A DNA stretch of 64,000 nt, from NCBI GenBank assembly GCA_029948255.1, contig JALIZF010001875.1, forward strand, positions 855,001 to 919,000, written 5' to 3'. The notes beneath the pieces were generated by a model that was given only the letters and a program-made list of their open reading frames with translations, ran no database searches and had not been told where the DNA came from. This DNA comes from Telmatactis stephensoni. Its lineage: Eukaryota; Cnidaria; Anthozoa; Actiniaria; Isophelliidae. The position numbers and the translations under genes are program-made. Positions 23,849 to 33,797 of this stretch are shown here, one piece after another; the stretch's first letter is position 1; every line of letters begins with the position of its first letter.

Positions 23849-24685
23849 GGTTGGTGCCTACTAATGGGAAGGTAATTTTTTTGGCCAAAAACCACATGGG
23901 TATCAAAGAACCCATCAAAGGGAGCTAGAATCCAAGGAAAAAATTGGGGGTCACCGTGCATATTAATGAGTTACACGCCATCAAATGTTGCAAAATCTGC
24001 CTATTCTAGAGGCCCAAAGAAAAAAATCATAAATACCCCATATTTTGAAAAAATGTCAAACTTTTTTTACTAAAACGTTTACAACACAATTCTCTTACTT
24101 GTCAATGCCATACGAAATATGAAAAACCAGAATAACAATTTTTTTCAATGACTTTTTACTAGTTTTAGACCTGTTTTTGTTCATGACCGCCAAATGAATA
24201 GTCCAATTTTTGCAATCAAGTTTCAATTTTAAATTCATAAAAGTATTTTAAAAAAGTAGGTTAATCTTCACTTTACAATTTACAGAAATGAAAAATAGGG
24301 GTATCCGTGCGATTTAGAAAGTTATTTGTCGATAAACGCGCGAAAACTGATCAGAATTCGCGAAAATGATCAAAAATTCCCTAGCCCTCCCCGGAAAAAA
24401 GAGCGAATTACAATGCATTGTGGGAAATTTTCAAGATGGCGGCGAAAACAGATCGTTTCTGGTAGAAATGATAGTCAAAACAGGCGTTGTAACTCGGGTT
24501 CTATTTATCAACTGTGAATTTCATTCAAACACAGGAGAGGCTAAATGGTTTTCCTTTAATTCTGTAAGTTTATTTTTTCAAAAAGTCGTAAAAAGGCCTT
24601 GCTTTTACGATTGCTTTACCGACAAAAATTCAGTGTTTTTGCATGCGCAGAAAGCAGTGCGCGCGGACAATAGTAGGCACCAACC
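23849..24685. mobile_element. TTAA-flanked non-autonomous element, copy 1
   Basis: TTAA on both sides (23845-23848, 24686-24689) and ends GGTTGGTGCCTACTA / TAGTAGGCACCAACC. TTAA targets are typical of piggyBac and Kolobok. It is non-coding. A copy of nearly the same length lies at 63075-63910 in the same orientation with few differences. From 23370 to 23844 nothing was recognised. Confidence 0.82.
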
Positions 24686-24689
24686 TTAA

Positions 24690-25100
24690 ATCAACCAATT
24701 CAAATACCTTAGTTACAACCAAAACCAACTGGTTGTTTTAACCACCAAAAATATTTGGTTACAAAAACCTAATCAATTTATTTTTGGTTCGAATCAACAA
24801 TAAAACTCTCATTTCTTTTTCATGCAAATTCTACAAATCCGAGAGAAACTGGTGGCTAATGTCGGGATTTTATCAATTGACCAATGAGAGCACCGTATGT
24901 TATCATGTGACCATTTGAATTGCTTGGCGCGTGGCAGCCATTTTCAGTTGAACTAGCTACTGTACGGACAAGTTTTACTTCGATCGAGAATCTCTTCTTG
25001 TGTATCAAACATTGCTTATTATTCTTGTTAAATTGAGAAGGAAAAGTTAAGAAAAGTTTTTCTTCAAAAACATTATTGTTTTAATGGTGAAACCTTCGTA
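24690..25100 (+). repeat. Segment resembling left end of the 16-kb element
   Basis: It has runs of AACCAA/GGTT words, then CCAATGAGAGCAC, TGTGACCATTTGAA, GGCAGCCATTTTCA and TCGATCGAGAATC..CTTCTTGTGT. The same order of words occurs at about 46190-46330 in the 16-kb transposon (CCAATGACAGCAC, GTGACCAAGTTTGAA, GAAGCCATTTTCA, GATCGAAAATTCCTTCTTTTGT). It looks like a diverged promoter or terminal module of a related element. From 25100 to 26300 I see no supportable gene. Confidence 0.45.
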
Positions 25101-26300
25101 TTTATCGCAATGGAGAGAAGAAGCGATCGACAAATGGCGCCGATATTAGTCTGTGAGGGCATAGTTGGCGAAGGACAGTGAATTACGATTACTTCAAACT
25201 GGTAAGCAACTGTAAGATTACTGTATTTTTGATTTACTTTAGCGGCATACTTTCTTATATACTGATCGATTTTATACATTTGACTTGTGAAGGAAAGCAG
25301 AGACTCGCTGAGCTCTATTATTCTAGTAACTTTAGGAATCTTTCGAGCTTGCAGTTTCTCGGGAAGGGTTCAAGAAAATACCTCTGCTCACAGAGTACAA
25401 AACTCTCTTTCCATAACATCTATTGGACTTGCGTATTTATAGGCTCTATAACACCCGGTTTTACTAGAGCAGAGTCTTTAGAACGAGATATTAAAGCCTA
25501 TCATTTATGACTGCGTTGCTGTAAAATAATCCTATTGACAGGGTGAATTAATGGACTCTTTTATCATTCTAGGTTGCGATGACAAGTTTATTTCTTCAAA
25601 TCACTTGTAATTGGTAAGTGATATAAAGCTATATATTAAGTTACTTGTATTTTACTTTCATGATCTGAACTGTTCAAGAACTCCACTGAATTGTCTGAAT
25701 TGAAGTTCCACTTTCCTGCTAAACCTTTTCATTACACTCACAAAAAGGAACTCAAATGTATGTGTTGGTCTTTGGTTAATCTATCTATTTTCTATTGTTT
25801 TTGACATCAAATAGTGTTGTAAACAATAGTGACATGATTCCATATTGTATACTCCATGTGTAGAAGAGTGTAAAATATTGAATTAAATCATGGCTGTTCT
25901 CTAAAAAAATGATCAGATTCATTTACCCTACCACAGAACCCAAAGCTAAGAGCACAGCCCTACACAGATTATATGCAGGTGCTACATGTCTGCTGATGAT
26001 TGTTTTACTTTCTCATTACAGAATGATACTGATGTTGGACAGTTATTGCAAACAATATGTGGCACAATTATCAACTGGTACTCTTAATCATGTCCTGCCT
26101 GTCATAAAATTATTCAGTTCATATTACTTGATGATTATTATTAATAGCTGTTTTACCAATTCTTTTTAGAAAGCAAAAGTATATTTTGCAAGAGTTTAAA
26201 CATTTTCTTCTTAGTGAAAAATGAAAGAGGTCAATGGAAGAACAGCCTAAGTGTTGTGTGATTTATTTGAGCTTAGTCTGTATTGTCCTTCAATGTCTTA

Positions 26301-26536
26301 GGGAGTGTTTATATGGCACTAGGATCATCCTAGCACTAGGATCATCCTAGCTGGTTAATTATCCTACCTGCTATACATTTACTGCATTCTGTTTAGTAGG
26401 ATGATCCTAGTACCCAAAGTGAAGGCACAGATTTCCATGCGAACAGAATGCAGTAAATGCATATAGCAAATAGGACGATTCACCTTCTAGGACGATTCTA
26501 GTGCTAGGATAATCCTAGTGTCATGTGAACACCCCC
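26301..26536. mobile_element. PIF/Harbinger-type MITE
   Basis: TTA lies on both sides (26298-26300, 26537-26539), with ends GGGAGTGTTTATATGGCACT and AGTGTCATGTGAACACCCCC. Subterminal CACTAGGAT/ATCCTAG words are repeated. The 3-bp TTA duplication and GGG...CCC ends fit PIF/Harbinger. Confidence 0.75.
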
Positions 26537-26670
26537 TTAGTTAAAAGGAATCCACGAAGGCATGATAGTTGGTATGATTTTTGCATGGAGCTCTTCAAAT
26601 GAACTTGTAGTTTCATTCATCAACACTATCAAGTCAGAGTCAAGTCAGATTTAAATATTTGTATTCAAAT

Positions 26671-28036
26671 CAAGGGCACTAGAACCCTGAAATTGAGCTT
26701 ATTATTAAGCTGAGATCATTGATAATAAACAAAGTTTTACTTAGCTCAAATGTCGCCTGTTATGTAGTAATTGTAGTAATATTTTGCTGCTTATAAGCCT
26801 TCAATTGCCTGCTTTTTTACTGCTCAACGATCCAACGAACAGTTGTATACTACGATTGTTCACCGCTGTACCGCCTGTACCAGCCAACGCCGTCGCGACA
26901 GTTGTTATTGATTAACTGATAAATTGAACTAAGTCGCCTCTTTACACCAAAAGGGTTAGGGGTAGGAAACAACTAGCGGCTCCTTTGACCATTCGTCTGC
27001 CTGGATAATTGGATTAAGTTGGCAGTACCTAGGGCAATTTGTTCGCTCAACGATGACGGATTAACCTACGTCGGTTGAGTAATCGTACGCCGAAGTTGGC
27101 TTGGCAAAACGTCGGGATTTGAAAAACGATCCCGTCGCGATGACAGATCGTGCTCTGTTTTGAAACGGGTTATTAGTTGTCCTGCTGTAACGATCTCTGT
27201 CATTCATTGCTCTATTCCGTCGAAATCCGATCAACGTACAAGAAACTGTGCAAAACTCTAGTAGGTCTTTTAATTTAATATCCCGTTTAATATGCCAGCA
27301 CTATTAGAATCACAAACAGCAAGTAATCTATTATAGTCAACTACGAATACCGAGGTACCCCAAATTTGCTCCTCCAAGGGTGGGATGAGTGAGAGTGCCA
27401 GACTTGATGGTCTCCAGAGATAGGTACTATTGGTGGTGGTTTTGAAGATGTTCTCCTCTCCCTGGTATATCAAATAGTCGTAGTATAATAGCTGTCAGTT
27501 CTATTTATGGAGCCCGTTACAGCAGGACAACTAATAACCCGTTTCAAAACAAAGCACGATCTGTCATCGCGACGGGATCGTTTTTCAAATCCCGACGTTT
27601 TGCCAAGCCAACTTCGGCGTACGATTACTCAACCGACGTAGGTTAATCCGTCATCGTTGAGCGAACAAATTGCCCTAGGTACTGCCAACTTAATCCAATT
27701 ATCCAGGCAGACGAATGGTCAAAGGAGCCGCTAGTTGTTTCCTACCCCTAACCCTTTTGGTGTAAAGAGGCGACTTAGTTCAATTTATCAGTTAATCAAT
27801 AACAACTGTCGCGACGGCGTTGGCTGGTACAGGCGGTACAGCGGTGAACAATCGTAGTATACAACTGTTCGTTGGATCGTTGAGCAGTAAAAAAGCAGGC
27901 AATTGAAGGCTTATAAGCAGCAAAATATTACTACAATTACTACATAACAGGCGACATTTGAGCTAAGTAAAACTTTGTTTATTATCAATGATCTCAGCTT
28001 AATAATAAGCTCAATTTCAGGGTTCTAGTGCCCTTG
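26671..28036. mobile_element. 1366-bp foldback element, copy 2
   Basis: The same 1366-bp sequence as 22004-23369 in the same orientation, with no difference noticed by eye. Unlike copy 1, its flanks (CAAAT / GTTGG) show no target duplication. Either flanking sequence was lost, or this copy arose by gene conversion or recombination. Confidence 0.85.
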
Positions 28037-28066
28037 GTTGGTCTGATTACTCATAACTAGTCATTG

Positions 28067-28173
28067 GTGTAATTAGATTAACTCTATATCTGATTTTAAA
28101 CAATATTCTGGATGTGATACTGGCTTATTGTTGTTGGTCATTGAAACAAGATAGAGAGTTAATCTAATTACAC
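28067..28173. repeat. Short inverted repeat
   Basis: GTGTAATTAGATTAACTCTA pairs with TAGAGAGTTAATCTAATTAC across a ~55-bp spacer. MITE-like. Nothing else is recognised from 28174 to 29020. Confidence 0.55.
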
Positions 28174-29019
28174 TCTATTATTTAGCATTATTTATTTCCT
28201 CAAAATGTCTTATATTAATTGTTTGTGGGAATCACCTCTAGAGGGTTTACTAGTCACAGGATTTTCTGAGTTTACAAATCCTTGTATGTAATGGCTTTTT
28301 ATGATTAGCCAAAGTCTAGCTTCCTTAAAATCTTGATAATGTGAGCCTATCAGAATCTACTAATATAAACCTACAACTATGCTGGGGGTCTAAACAAGGT
28401 TTTGTTCATTATTTCACAGATGGGCACAACAGGGTTTAGTTCATCTATAAGGCAGGCTAGTTAGTCGGCATACCAACTTGTTTCAAAAACATTGACAGTC
28501 AGAGATCTGAGTCTGACATCTGTGACCATGTAACCAGCTACAAGTTTAGGTACATACAAAGCTGAATAAGGAAGTTTATTATGTTTATTGTCACAAAAAT
28601 TGATTATCACTGCATAACAGCTTTGACATTTAAATTTTACATAACTACAGTTTCAATTTTGGAACATGATCAGCCTAGTAGTTGTTCTTTGTAGGTTAGA
28701 TTGTTTATCAGATCAACATAATCTCATGTTTTGTTTTAATGGAAATTTGCTGCTTTTTGCAAGTGTTTCTTAAAGATATTTATATCTATTGATTTTATTG
28801 TCTTTTTTTCTTTTTCCTCGTGTTAAATAAAATCACTCTAAGGGGGCACTTTTTTTAGTATTGTTGATGTGATTTCTAACGATTTTATCAACAATAAAGA
28901 TATAGATTGTTAGTCCACTGACAGTGTAATAATTATTGCTATCATGTCAAACAATATTTAATAATTTAGTAAAATTTATTGAATAAGAAACAAATAAAAA
29001 TATTTGTACGTTAAAAGGT

Positions 29020-29390
29020 TCTATTAATGCGTTTTTGGGAGAAACGGGAGAGTGCTTGTATTTTCTGCAGTTTTCGGGAAATAATCCGCAAGAATGCGAG
29101 GGTTTTCAAAACGCACAAAATGCAATGAAGGGTTTACATTAGTTTGCATTAGCGAAAATTACGAGTGTTCTTAAATTTTCTTGAGTTTTCGGAAAATAAT
29201 GCGTAAGAATGCGAGGGTTTTCAAGTCGCACAAAATGTAATGAAGGGTTTACGATGGTTTGCATTAGCGAAAATTACGAGTGTTCTTAAATTTTCTTGAG
29301 TTTTCGGAAAATAATGCGTACGAATGCGAGGGTTTTCAAGTCGCACAAAATGTAATGAAGGGCTTACGATGGTTTGCATTAGCATCACTG
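29020..29390. repeat. Subterminal ~123-bp tandem repeat, right end of 8.5-kb element
   Basis: Three units contain GCGAGGGTTTTCAA, GCACAAAATG..ATGAAGGG and TTTGCATTAGC. Units two and three differ by only a few bases. With the left-end repeats they form the repeated subterminal zones expected for transposase binding. Confidence 0.75.
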
Positions 29391-29653
29391 TGAAGTTTTA
29401 GCAATTTTCTTGTTGCATATTCACGAAAATGTTAGGTATACGTACAAATTCCAGAAAATTCAACATGAAAACGTTTTGTCACACTGACGTATACGACTTG
29501 AAAACGGAAAATCTGTATGTTTACGTACCGCAAACGCATTGAAAACTTTGAAGCGTGCGGGCTTGAAGTTAATCGAATACGTACGAAAACTTAACGTTTG
29601 TGTATCCGTTTTCGAACATATTCGGGTCCGAAAATTCTGGTTTTGGCACTGTG

Positions 29654-29949
29654 TTCAACATCTAGCGAACACCTTCTGGAGAAGATGGACTCGGGAATAT
29701 CTCCCACAGCTACAAGAACGTCAGAAATGGTTTCACAAGACAAGGAACTTCTCAGTTGGTGATATTGTCCTCATTGTTGATGACAAGTGTCCCAGGTCAA
29801 CTTGGCCTCTTGGTCGAATCATCGAAGTTTACACAAATCCTCAAGATGGCTGTGTACGAAGTGTTAAAGTAAAGACCGCGTCGTCAGAATTGGTGCGCCC
29901 AATTACCAAACTTGTTCTACTGGAGATGATTGAAAACTCAAACGCTTGA
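29654..29949 (+). pseudogene. BEL/Pao integrase C-terminal domain
   Basis: Continues the split integrase with QHLANTFWRRWTREYLPQLQ, then FSVGDIVLIVDD, LGRIIEVYTNPQDGCVRSV and VRPITKLVLLE, the DUF5641 C-terminal domain of Pao/BEL integrases. The stop TGA is at 29947-29949, 72 bp before the 3' LTR. There is no env-like frame after it. Confidence 0.88.
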
Positions 29950-30021
29950 ACATTAGTGAACTTTGTTGAAATTTAGTAGTAAATGTTGCTTTAAAAAGAC
30001 GCAAACATTTAGGGGCCGGGA

Positions 30022-30358
30022 TGTTACTCTCAACCCATGATCCTTAGCGGGAACATATTTATAGCATCCTAGAATAAATTAGTAATCAGTTGAGTTCGAC
30101 AATGTAAAGCGATAAGATGTACTTCCGACAATAACTTGTGAGTATTTCCTCTTTTTTATATGTTTCTTGTTTATGAATGTGTAAAAGGTAATTCTAGGCA
30201 TTTATTTCTCCATAGTTCGAACCATTATACTTCGCCATTATAGTCTACACATTGTATTCTACGCATTATTATCGTCATTAATTTACCGTGTAACCGTCAA
30301 ATAAAGAAATGAGTTCGAAAGCTAGATGTCGCAATGAATTGAATTCTCAAAGTCTACA
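30022..30358 (+). repeat. 3' LTR of the BEL/Pao element
   Basis: A 337-bp direct repeat of 11358-11694, ending AAGTCTACA and followed by the GTCTG target duplication at 30359-30363. Confidence 0.93.
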
Positions 30359-31730
30359 GTCTGGGTAGTCCGGGTAGTCCCGGTAGTCTGGGTAGTCCCG
30401 GTAGTCTGGGTAGTCCGGGTAGTCTGGGTAGTCTGGGTAGTCTGGGTAGTCTGGGTAGTCTGGGTAGTCTGGGTAGTCTGGGTAGTCTGGGTAGTCTGGG
30501 TAGTCTGGGTAGTCTGGGTAGTCTGGGTAGTCTGGGTAGTCTGGGTAGTCTGGGTAGTCTGGGTAGTCTGGGTAGTCTGGGTAGTCTGGGTAGTCTGGGT
30601 AGTCTGGGTAGTCTGGGTAGTCTGGGTAGTCTGGGTAGTCTGGGTAGTCTGGGTAGTCTGGGTAGTCTGGGTAGTCTGGGTAGTCTGGGTAGTCTGGGTA
30701 GTCTGGGTAGTCTGGGTAGTCTGGGTAGTCTGGGTAGTCTGGGTAGTCTGGGTAGTCTGGGTAGTCTGGGTAGTCTGGGTAGTCTGGGTAGTCTGGGTAG
30801 TCTGGGTAGTCTGGGTAGTCTGGGTAGTCTGGGTAGTCTGGGTAGTCTGGGTAGTCTGGGTAGTCTGGGTAGTCTGGGTAGTCTGGGTAGTCTGGGTAGT
30901 CTGGGTAGTCTGGGTAGTCTGGGTAGTCTGGGTAGTCTGGGTAGTCTGGGTAGTCTGGGTAGTCTGGGTAGTCTGGGTAGTCTGGGTAGTCTGGGTAGTC
31001 TGGGTAGTCTGGGTAGTCTGGGTAGTCTGGGTAGTCTGGGTAGTCTGGGTAGTCTGGGTAGTCTGGGTAGTCTGGGTAGTCTGGGTAGTCTGGGTAGTCT
31101 GGGTAGTCTGGGTAGTCTGGGTAGTCTGGGTAGTCTGGGTAGTCTGGGTAGTCTGGGTAGTCTGGGTAGTCTGGGTAGTCTGGGTAGTCTGGGTAGTCTG
31201 GGTAGTCTGGGTAGTCTGGGTAGTCTGGGTAGTCTGGGTAGTCCCGGTAGTCCCGGTAGTCTGGGTAGTCCCGGTAGTCTGGGTAGTCCCGGTAGTCTGG
31301 GTAGTCTGGGTAGTCTGGGTAGTCCCGGTAGTCTGGGTAGTCCCGGTAGTCCCGGTAGTCCTGGTAGTCTGGGTAGTCTGGGTAGTCTGGGTAGTCCCGG
31401 TAGTCCCGGTAGTCTGGGTAGTCCCGGTAGTCTGGGTAGTCTGGGTAGTCCCGGTAGTCTGGGTAGTCCCGGTAGTCTGGGTAGTCCCGGTAGTCTGGGT
31501 AGTCTGGGTAGTCTGGGTAGTCTGGGTAGTCCCGGTAGTCCCGGTAGTCTGGGTAGTCCCGGTAGTCTGGGTAGTCTGGGTAGTCTGGGTAGTCTGGGTA
31601 GTCTGGGTAGTCTGGGTAGTCTGGGTAGTCTGGGTAGTCTGGGTATAGTCTGGGTAGTCTGGGTAGTCTGGGTAGTCTGGGTAGTCTGGGTAGTCTGGGT
31701 AGTCTGGGTAGTCTGGGTAGACTGGGTAGT
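30359..31730. repeat. GTCTGGGTA minisatellite, right part (~1.4 kb)
   Basis: About 152 copies of the 9-mer GTCTGGGTA. A central block (roughly 30421-31240) is nearly uniform. Both edges carry GTCCCGGTA, GTCCGGGTA or GTCCTGGTA variants, denser on the right (31240-31560). Because 9 is a multiple of 3, long repetitive open frames appear on both strands; they are not genes. Confidence 0.97.
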
Positions 31731-31850
31731 AAGTAAGTAACCTTTATTTAGACACAAAAGATACAACAGCCAATCAGCTGGTTTACATGTATGTTGTGTG
31801 AACAATTATAATCTAAAATATAATACAACAAGAAATTCTTAACACTAAAG

Positions 31851-31881
<31 letters not shown>

Positions 31882-32385
31882 AACTATCAATTGGAGAGCA
31901 GAGTAGTAGATAAAATCTTATTATAAAAACTTGAAAATGGTGCAGTTTCACGGATTTCGGGGGGTAAACTATTCCAAACCACTGCTCCGTTGTAACTGAA
32001 GCTTTTTTTAAGGCTTTCAGAATTCGGGCGTGGCAGGATGAATTTAGAGCTTGCACCCCTCAAATTATGGTCAGTAGAGTTACTCAAGAGGTGAAAGAGG
32101 TTTACTAAGCGCTCTGGTGCAGTTCTATTATAGATTTTGTAGATCAACAGCGCTTTACGCTTAATTCTTGTTTCCTCAAGGTTGTCCCAGTTGAGTAGCC
32201 CCAGGACAAGGTGCGAGCTTGTTCGGTTGTCCATGCCCAGGATTAGCCTAGCTGCACGGTTTTGGAATATTTGAAGCCTGTTTTTTAGCCCTTTACCAAT
32301 GGAATCCCAGACTTCACAACAATATTCCCGCCAATCAGCGCGCGAGTTGTATCTCAAATATTTTATAAAGTAATATATAAAGTAT
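31731..32385 (-). mobile_element. 3' fragment of a LINE (L2/CR1-like)
   Basis: On the minus strand, a frame at 32357-31887 encodes the C-terminal end of a LINE reverse transcriptase (VWDSIGKGLKNRLQIFQNRA, then a NWDNLEETRIKRKAL segment and VVWNSLPPEIR). Its 3' end runs into (TTTA)n at about 31850-31880 and TTACTTACTTAC at 31730. The fragment is truncated at 5'. Confidence 0.75.
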
Positions 32386-32640
32386 CAGGCTCGTAACATG
32401 GTATATTTTCGTCTCACTGATTCCGGGATTTTGCGAAAATTTTGATCCCTGCGTTCATATTTTTAGAAATTTTTGATCCCTAATTCTTGGTGCAAAAAAT
32501 TGAGTTGATCCCTGATCCTGACCCAATGTCCCTGATCCTCGATCCCACCCATTTGATCCCTGAGCCCTGGCCTCTGATCCCTGATCCTGGCCATAATTTG
32601 GGGCTTGATCCCTGATCCCATATACCATGTTACGAGCCTG
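32386..32640. mobile_element. 255-bp CAGGCTYGTAACATGG MITE, copy 2
   Basis: Same length and orientation as 10053-10307 (CAGGCTCGTAACATGG...CCATGTTACGAGCCTG), with the inner TGATCCCTGATCC units. Together the two copies bracket 22 kb that separates a repeat unit starting at 9360 from its 3' end. Confidence 0.78.
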
Positions 32641-32945
32641 GTTTTATGATCATTGCCAACGCAAGCTGTTTGTGATTGTTTGAAAAATTGCTTTAATTTA
32701 CTCAAGATGCTAAATATTTTGAACTGTGTGTGTCCGACACTGATCCTGGAGAATTATGTTCTGTCGGTCAATATTGAAGGTCAACTAGCAGTGTTCGTCA
32801 CACAACGCACAGGAGATAGACAAGAAAGATATATCACACAAAGTGGTGTACTTTCGTGAGTTTTAGGGGAACAGTTCTGCTAATGTGGATAAACCAGCTA
32901 TTTTCTGCTCGCAGCATTTCACTTTCTATTAGAAACGGCTAGTTA
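32641..32945 (+). repeat. Displaced 3' end of the ~1.5-kb repeat
   Basis: It matches about 9083-9350 (ATCATTGCCAACGC, GTGTCCGACACTGATCCTGG, TTCGTCACACAACGCACAGG) and the unit A end (CACTTTCT..TAGAAACGGCTAG). It would complete the third unit cut at 10052. Confidence 0.7.
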
Positions 32946-33137
32946 TAGATGCTAATGCTCAAAATATGCAAAGTGTAAATGGTATCATAGTAGTTAATGA
33001 TATCAAGTTTCGGTCGAGTTGGAAACTACTCAGTCAAAATGCTAGATCCGCCCCTGTATCGTACACGTTTTTCAAGCTTATTTTTTCAGCCAAGAAGATA
33101 ATCTTCTATCATTTATTCTTGTCAGTATACTTTACAG

Positions 33138-33246
33138 GATTTCTTGTTGGCCGTATAATAATGGCTCTGATAGCAAAGTTCTTCATTAACATTCCTTTTG
33201 ATGTCTTGTACGTCTACACAGCAGAGTTATTCCCTACTGTGGTCAG
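33138..33246 (+). CDS. SLC22-type transporter A, TM10 exon with GC donor
   Basis: The acceptor is TTTACAG at 33137. The frame reads GFLVGRIIMALIAKFFINIP, then VLYVYTAELFPTVVR, the strongly conserved TM10 block of SLC22 proteins (YTAELFPT.VR). The exon ends AG at 33246 and is followed by GCAAGT, not GTAAGT. The first base of the next exon completes AGG (Arg), as the family requires, so a GC-AG intron is the best reading. Confidence 0.87.
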
Positions 33247-33575
33247 GCAAGTGTTTAACAAACTTTAGGCAAAACACGCTGATATTCTATAACTCGTATT
33301 CTTTTTAACAACAACAAAAACAGAAGAAAAGAAAAGAAAGAAAAAAAAAGAAAAAAAAAAAGAAAAAGAAAATTTAAAAGAAAAAGAAAAAAAGCTGGAA
33401 AGGTCACAGCGCCTGATTTTTTATTACCAGCGCCAGCATGTCGCTTTCGTCATATTGAAATATTTCGAATACAGGTAGCCTGGTCAAATATCGATATTCG
33501 CGCACGTAAAACATGCGCAAACGTTTTATGCACCAAAGTGCATGAAGTCAATCAAATACCTGTCTATTTTAGCAG

Positions 33576-33648
33576 GAGTGTCGCCATGGGGACGTCATCT
33601 GCAGCTGGCCGTATTGGGACGATCACTGCTCCCTTTGTTGTGTGGCTG
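33576..33648 (+). CDS. SLC22-type transporter A, TM11 exon
   Basis: This 73-nt exon follows TTTTAGCAG at 33575 and ends before GTGAGT at 33649. With the preceding AG it reads R-SVAMGTSSAAGRIGTITAP, the conserved N.AMG..S...R.G....P stretch of SLC22 TM11. It ends on a codon boundary, which fits the next exon. Confidence 0.88.
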
Positions 33649-33683
33649 GTGAGTATAACTTGCCTAATGGATTTTCCCTTTTG

Positions 33684-33687
<4 letters not shown>

Positions 33688-33714
<27 letters not shown>

Positions 33715-33721
33715 GCTCTCA
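33688..33721. repeat. (CT)n microsatellite
   Basis: TCTCTC repeated about 15 times with one interruption, in the transporter intron. Confidence 0.85.
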
Positions 33722-33723
33722 CA

Positions 33724-33782
33724 GTGCCAAAAGTAAAAGTAAAAGGTTTGACAAGTTTATCGAATGATATAATTGCAAATCA
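33724..33782. repeat. Fragment of the CACAGTGCCAAAA element end
   Basis: CACAGTGCCAAAAGTAAAAG is followed by TTTGACAAGTTTATCGAATG, matching 21141-21151 joined to 21381-21413 of the 8.5-kb element. It is an internally deleted solo end in the transporter intron. Confidence 0.7.
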
Positions 33783-33797
33783 TATCTATTTTTTACC

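Larger units (their letters stand above)
21141..29653. mobile_element. 8.5-kb non-autonomous element, CACAGTG termini, 3-bp TSD
   Basis: The ends are CACAGTGCCAAAAGC and CTGGTTTTGGCACTGTG, inverted repeats of about 13 perfect bases with weaker continuation. The 3-bp duplication TTC lies at 21138-21140 and 29654-29656, and removing the element restores the integrase reading RWRQV-QHLAN. CAC termini, a 3-bp duplication and subterminal tandem repeats fit the CACTA/EnSpm group. I see no transposase. The interior holds two foldback elements, a TTAA element, a PIF-like MITE and a segment similar to the 16-kb element's left end. Confidence 0.8.
11358..30358 (+). mobile_element. BEL/Pao LTR retrotransposon with five nested insertions
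   Basis: The element is bounded by 337-bp LTRs (TGTTACTCTC...AAGTCTACA) and the 5-bp duplication GTCTG (11353-11357 and 30359-30363). A purine-rich tract (AGGGGCCGGGA, 30011-30021) precedes the 3' LTR. Gag, protease, reverse transcriptase, RNase H and integrase segments occur in the BEL/Pao order, split by insertions at 12768-13224, 13683-14245, 14620-15951, 17434-18370 and 21141-29653. Removing these would leave roughly 7.2 kb. The copy also has frameshifts and an in-frame stop, so it is dead. It transcribes with the transporter strand. Confidence 0.93.

Noticed and set aside
24326..24689. Short frames within the TTAA element (and the same at 63551-63914)
   Set aside because: They are shared only because the two element copies are near-identical. 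There is no recognised domain and the frames overlap each other.
21141..29653. A RAG/Transib (ProtoRAG) origin because of CACAGTG ends
   Set aside because: There is no nonamer after a 12- or 23-bp spacer, the duplication is 3 bp rather than 5, and no RAG-like coding sequence is present.
30354..31805. A 483-codon frame of Pro-Arg-Leu and Thr-Gln repeats on the minus strand
   Set aside because: It is only the translation of the GTCTGGGTA satellite, whose 9-bp period keeps frames open. It has no start context or conserved domain.
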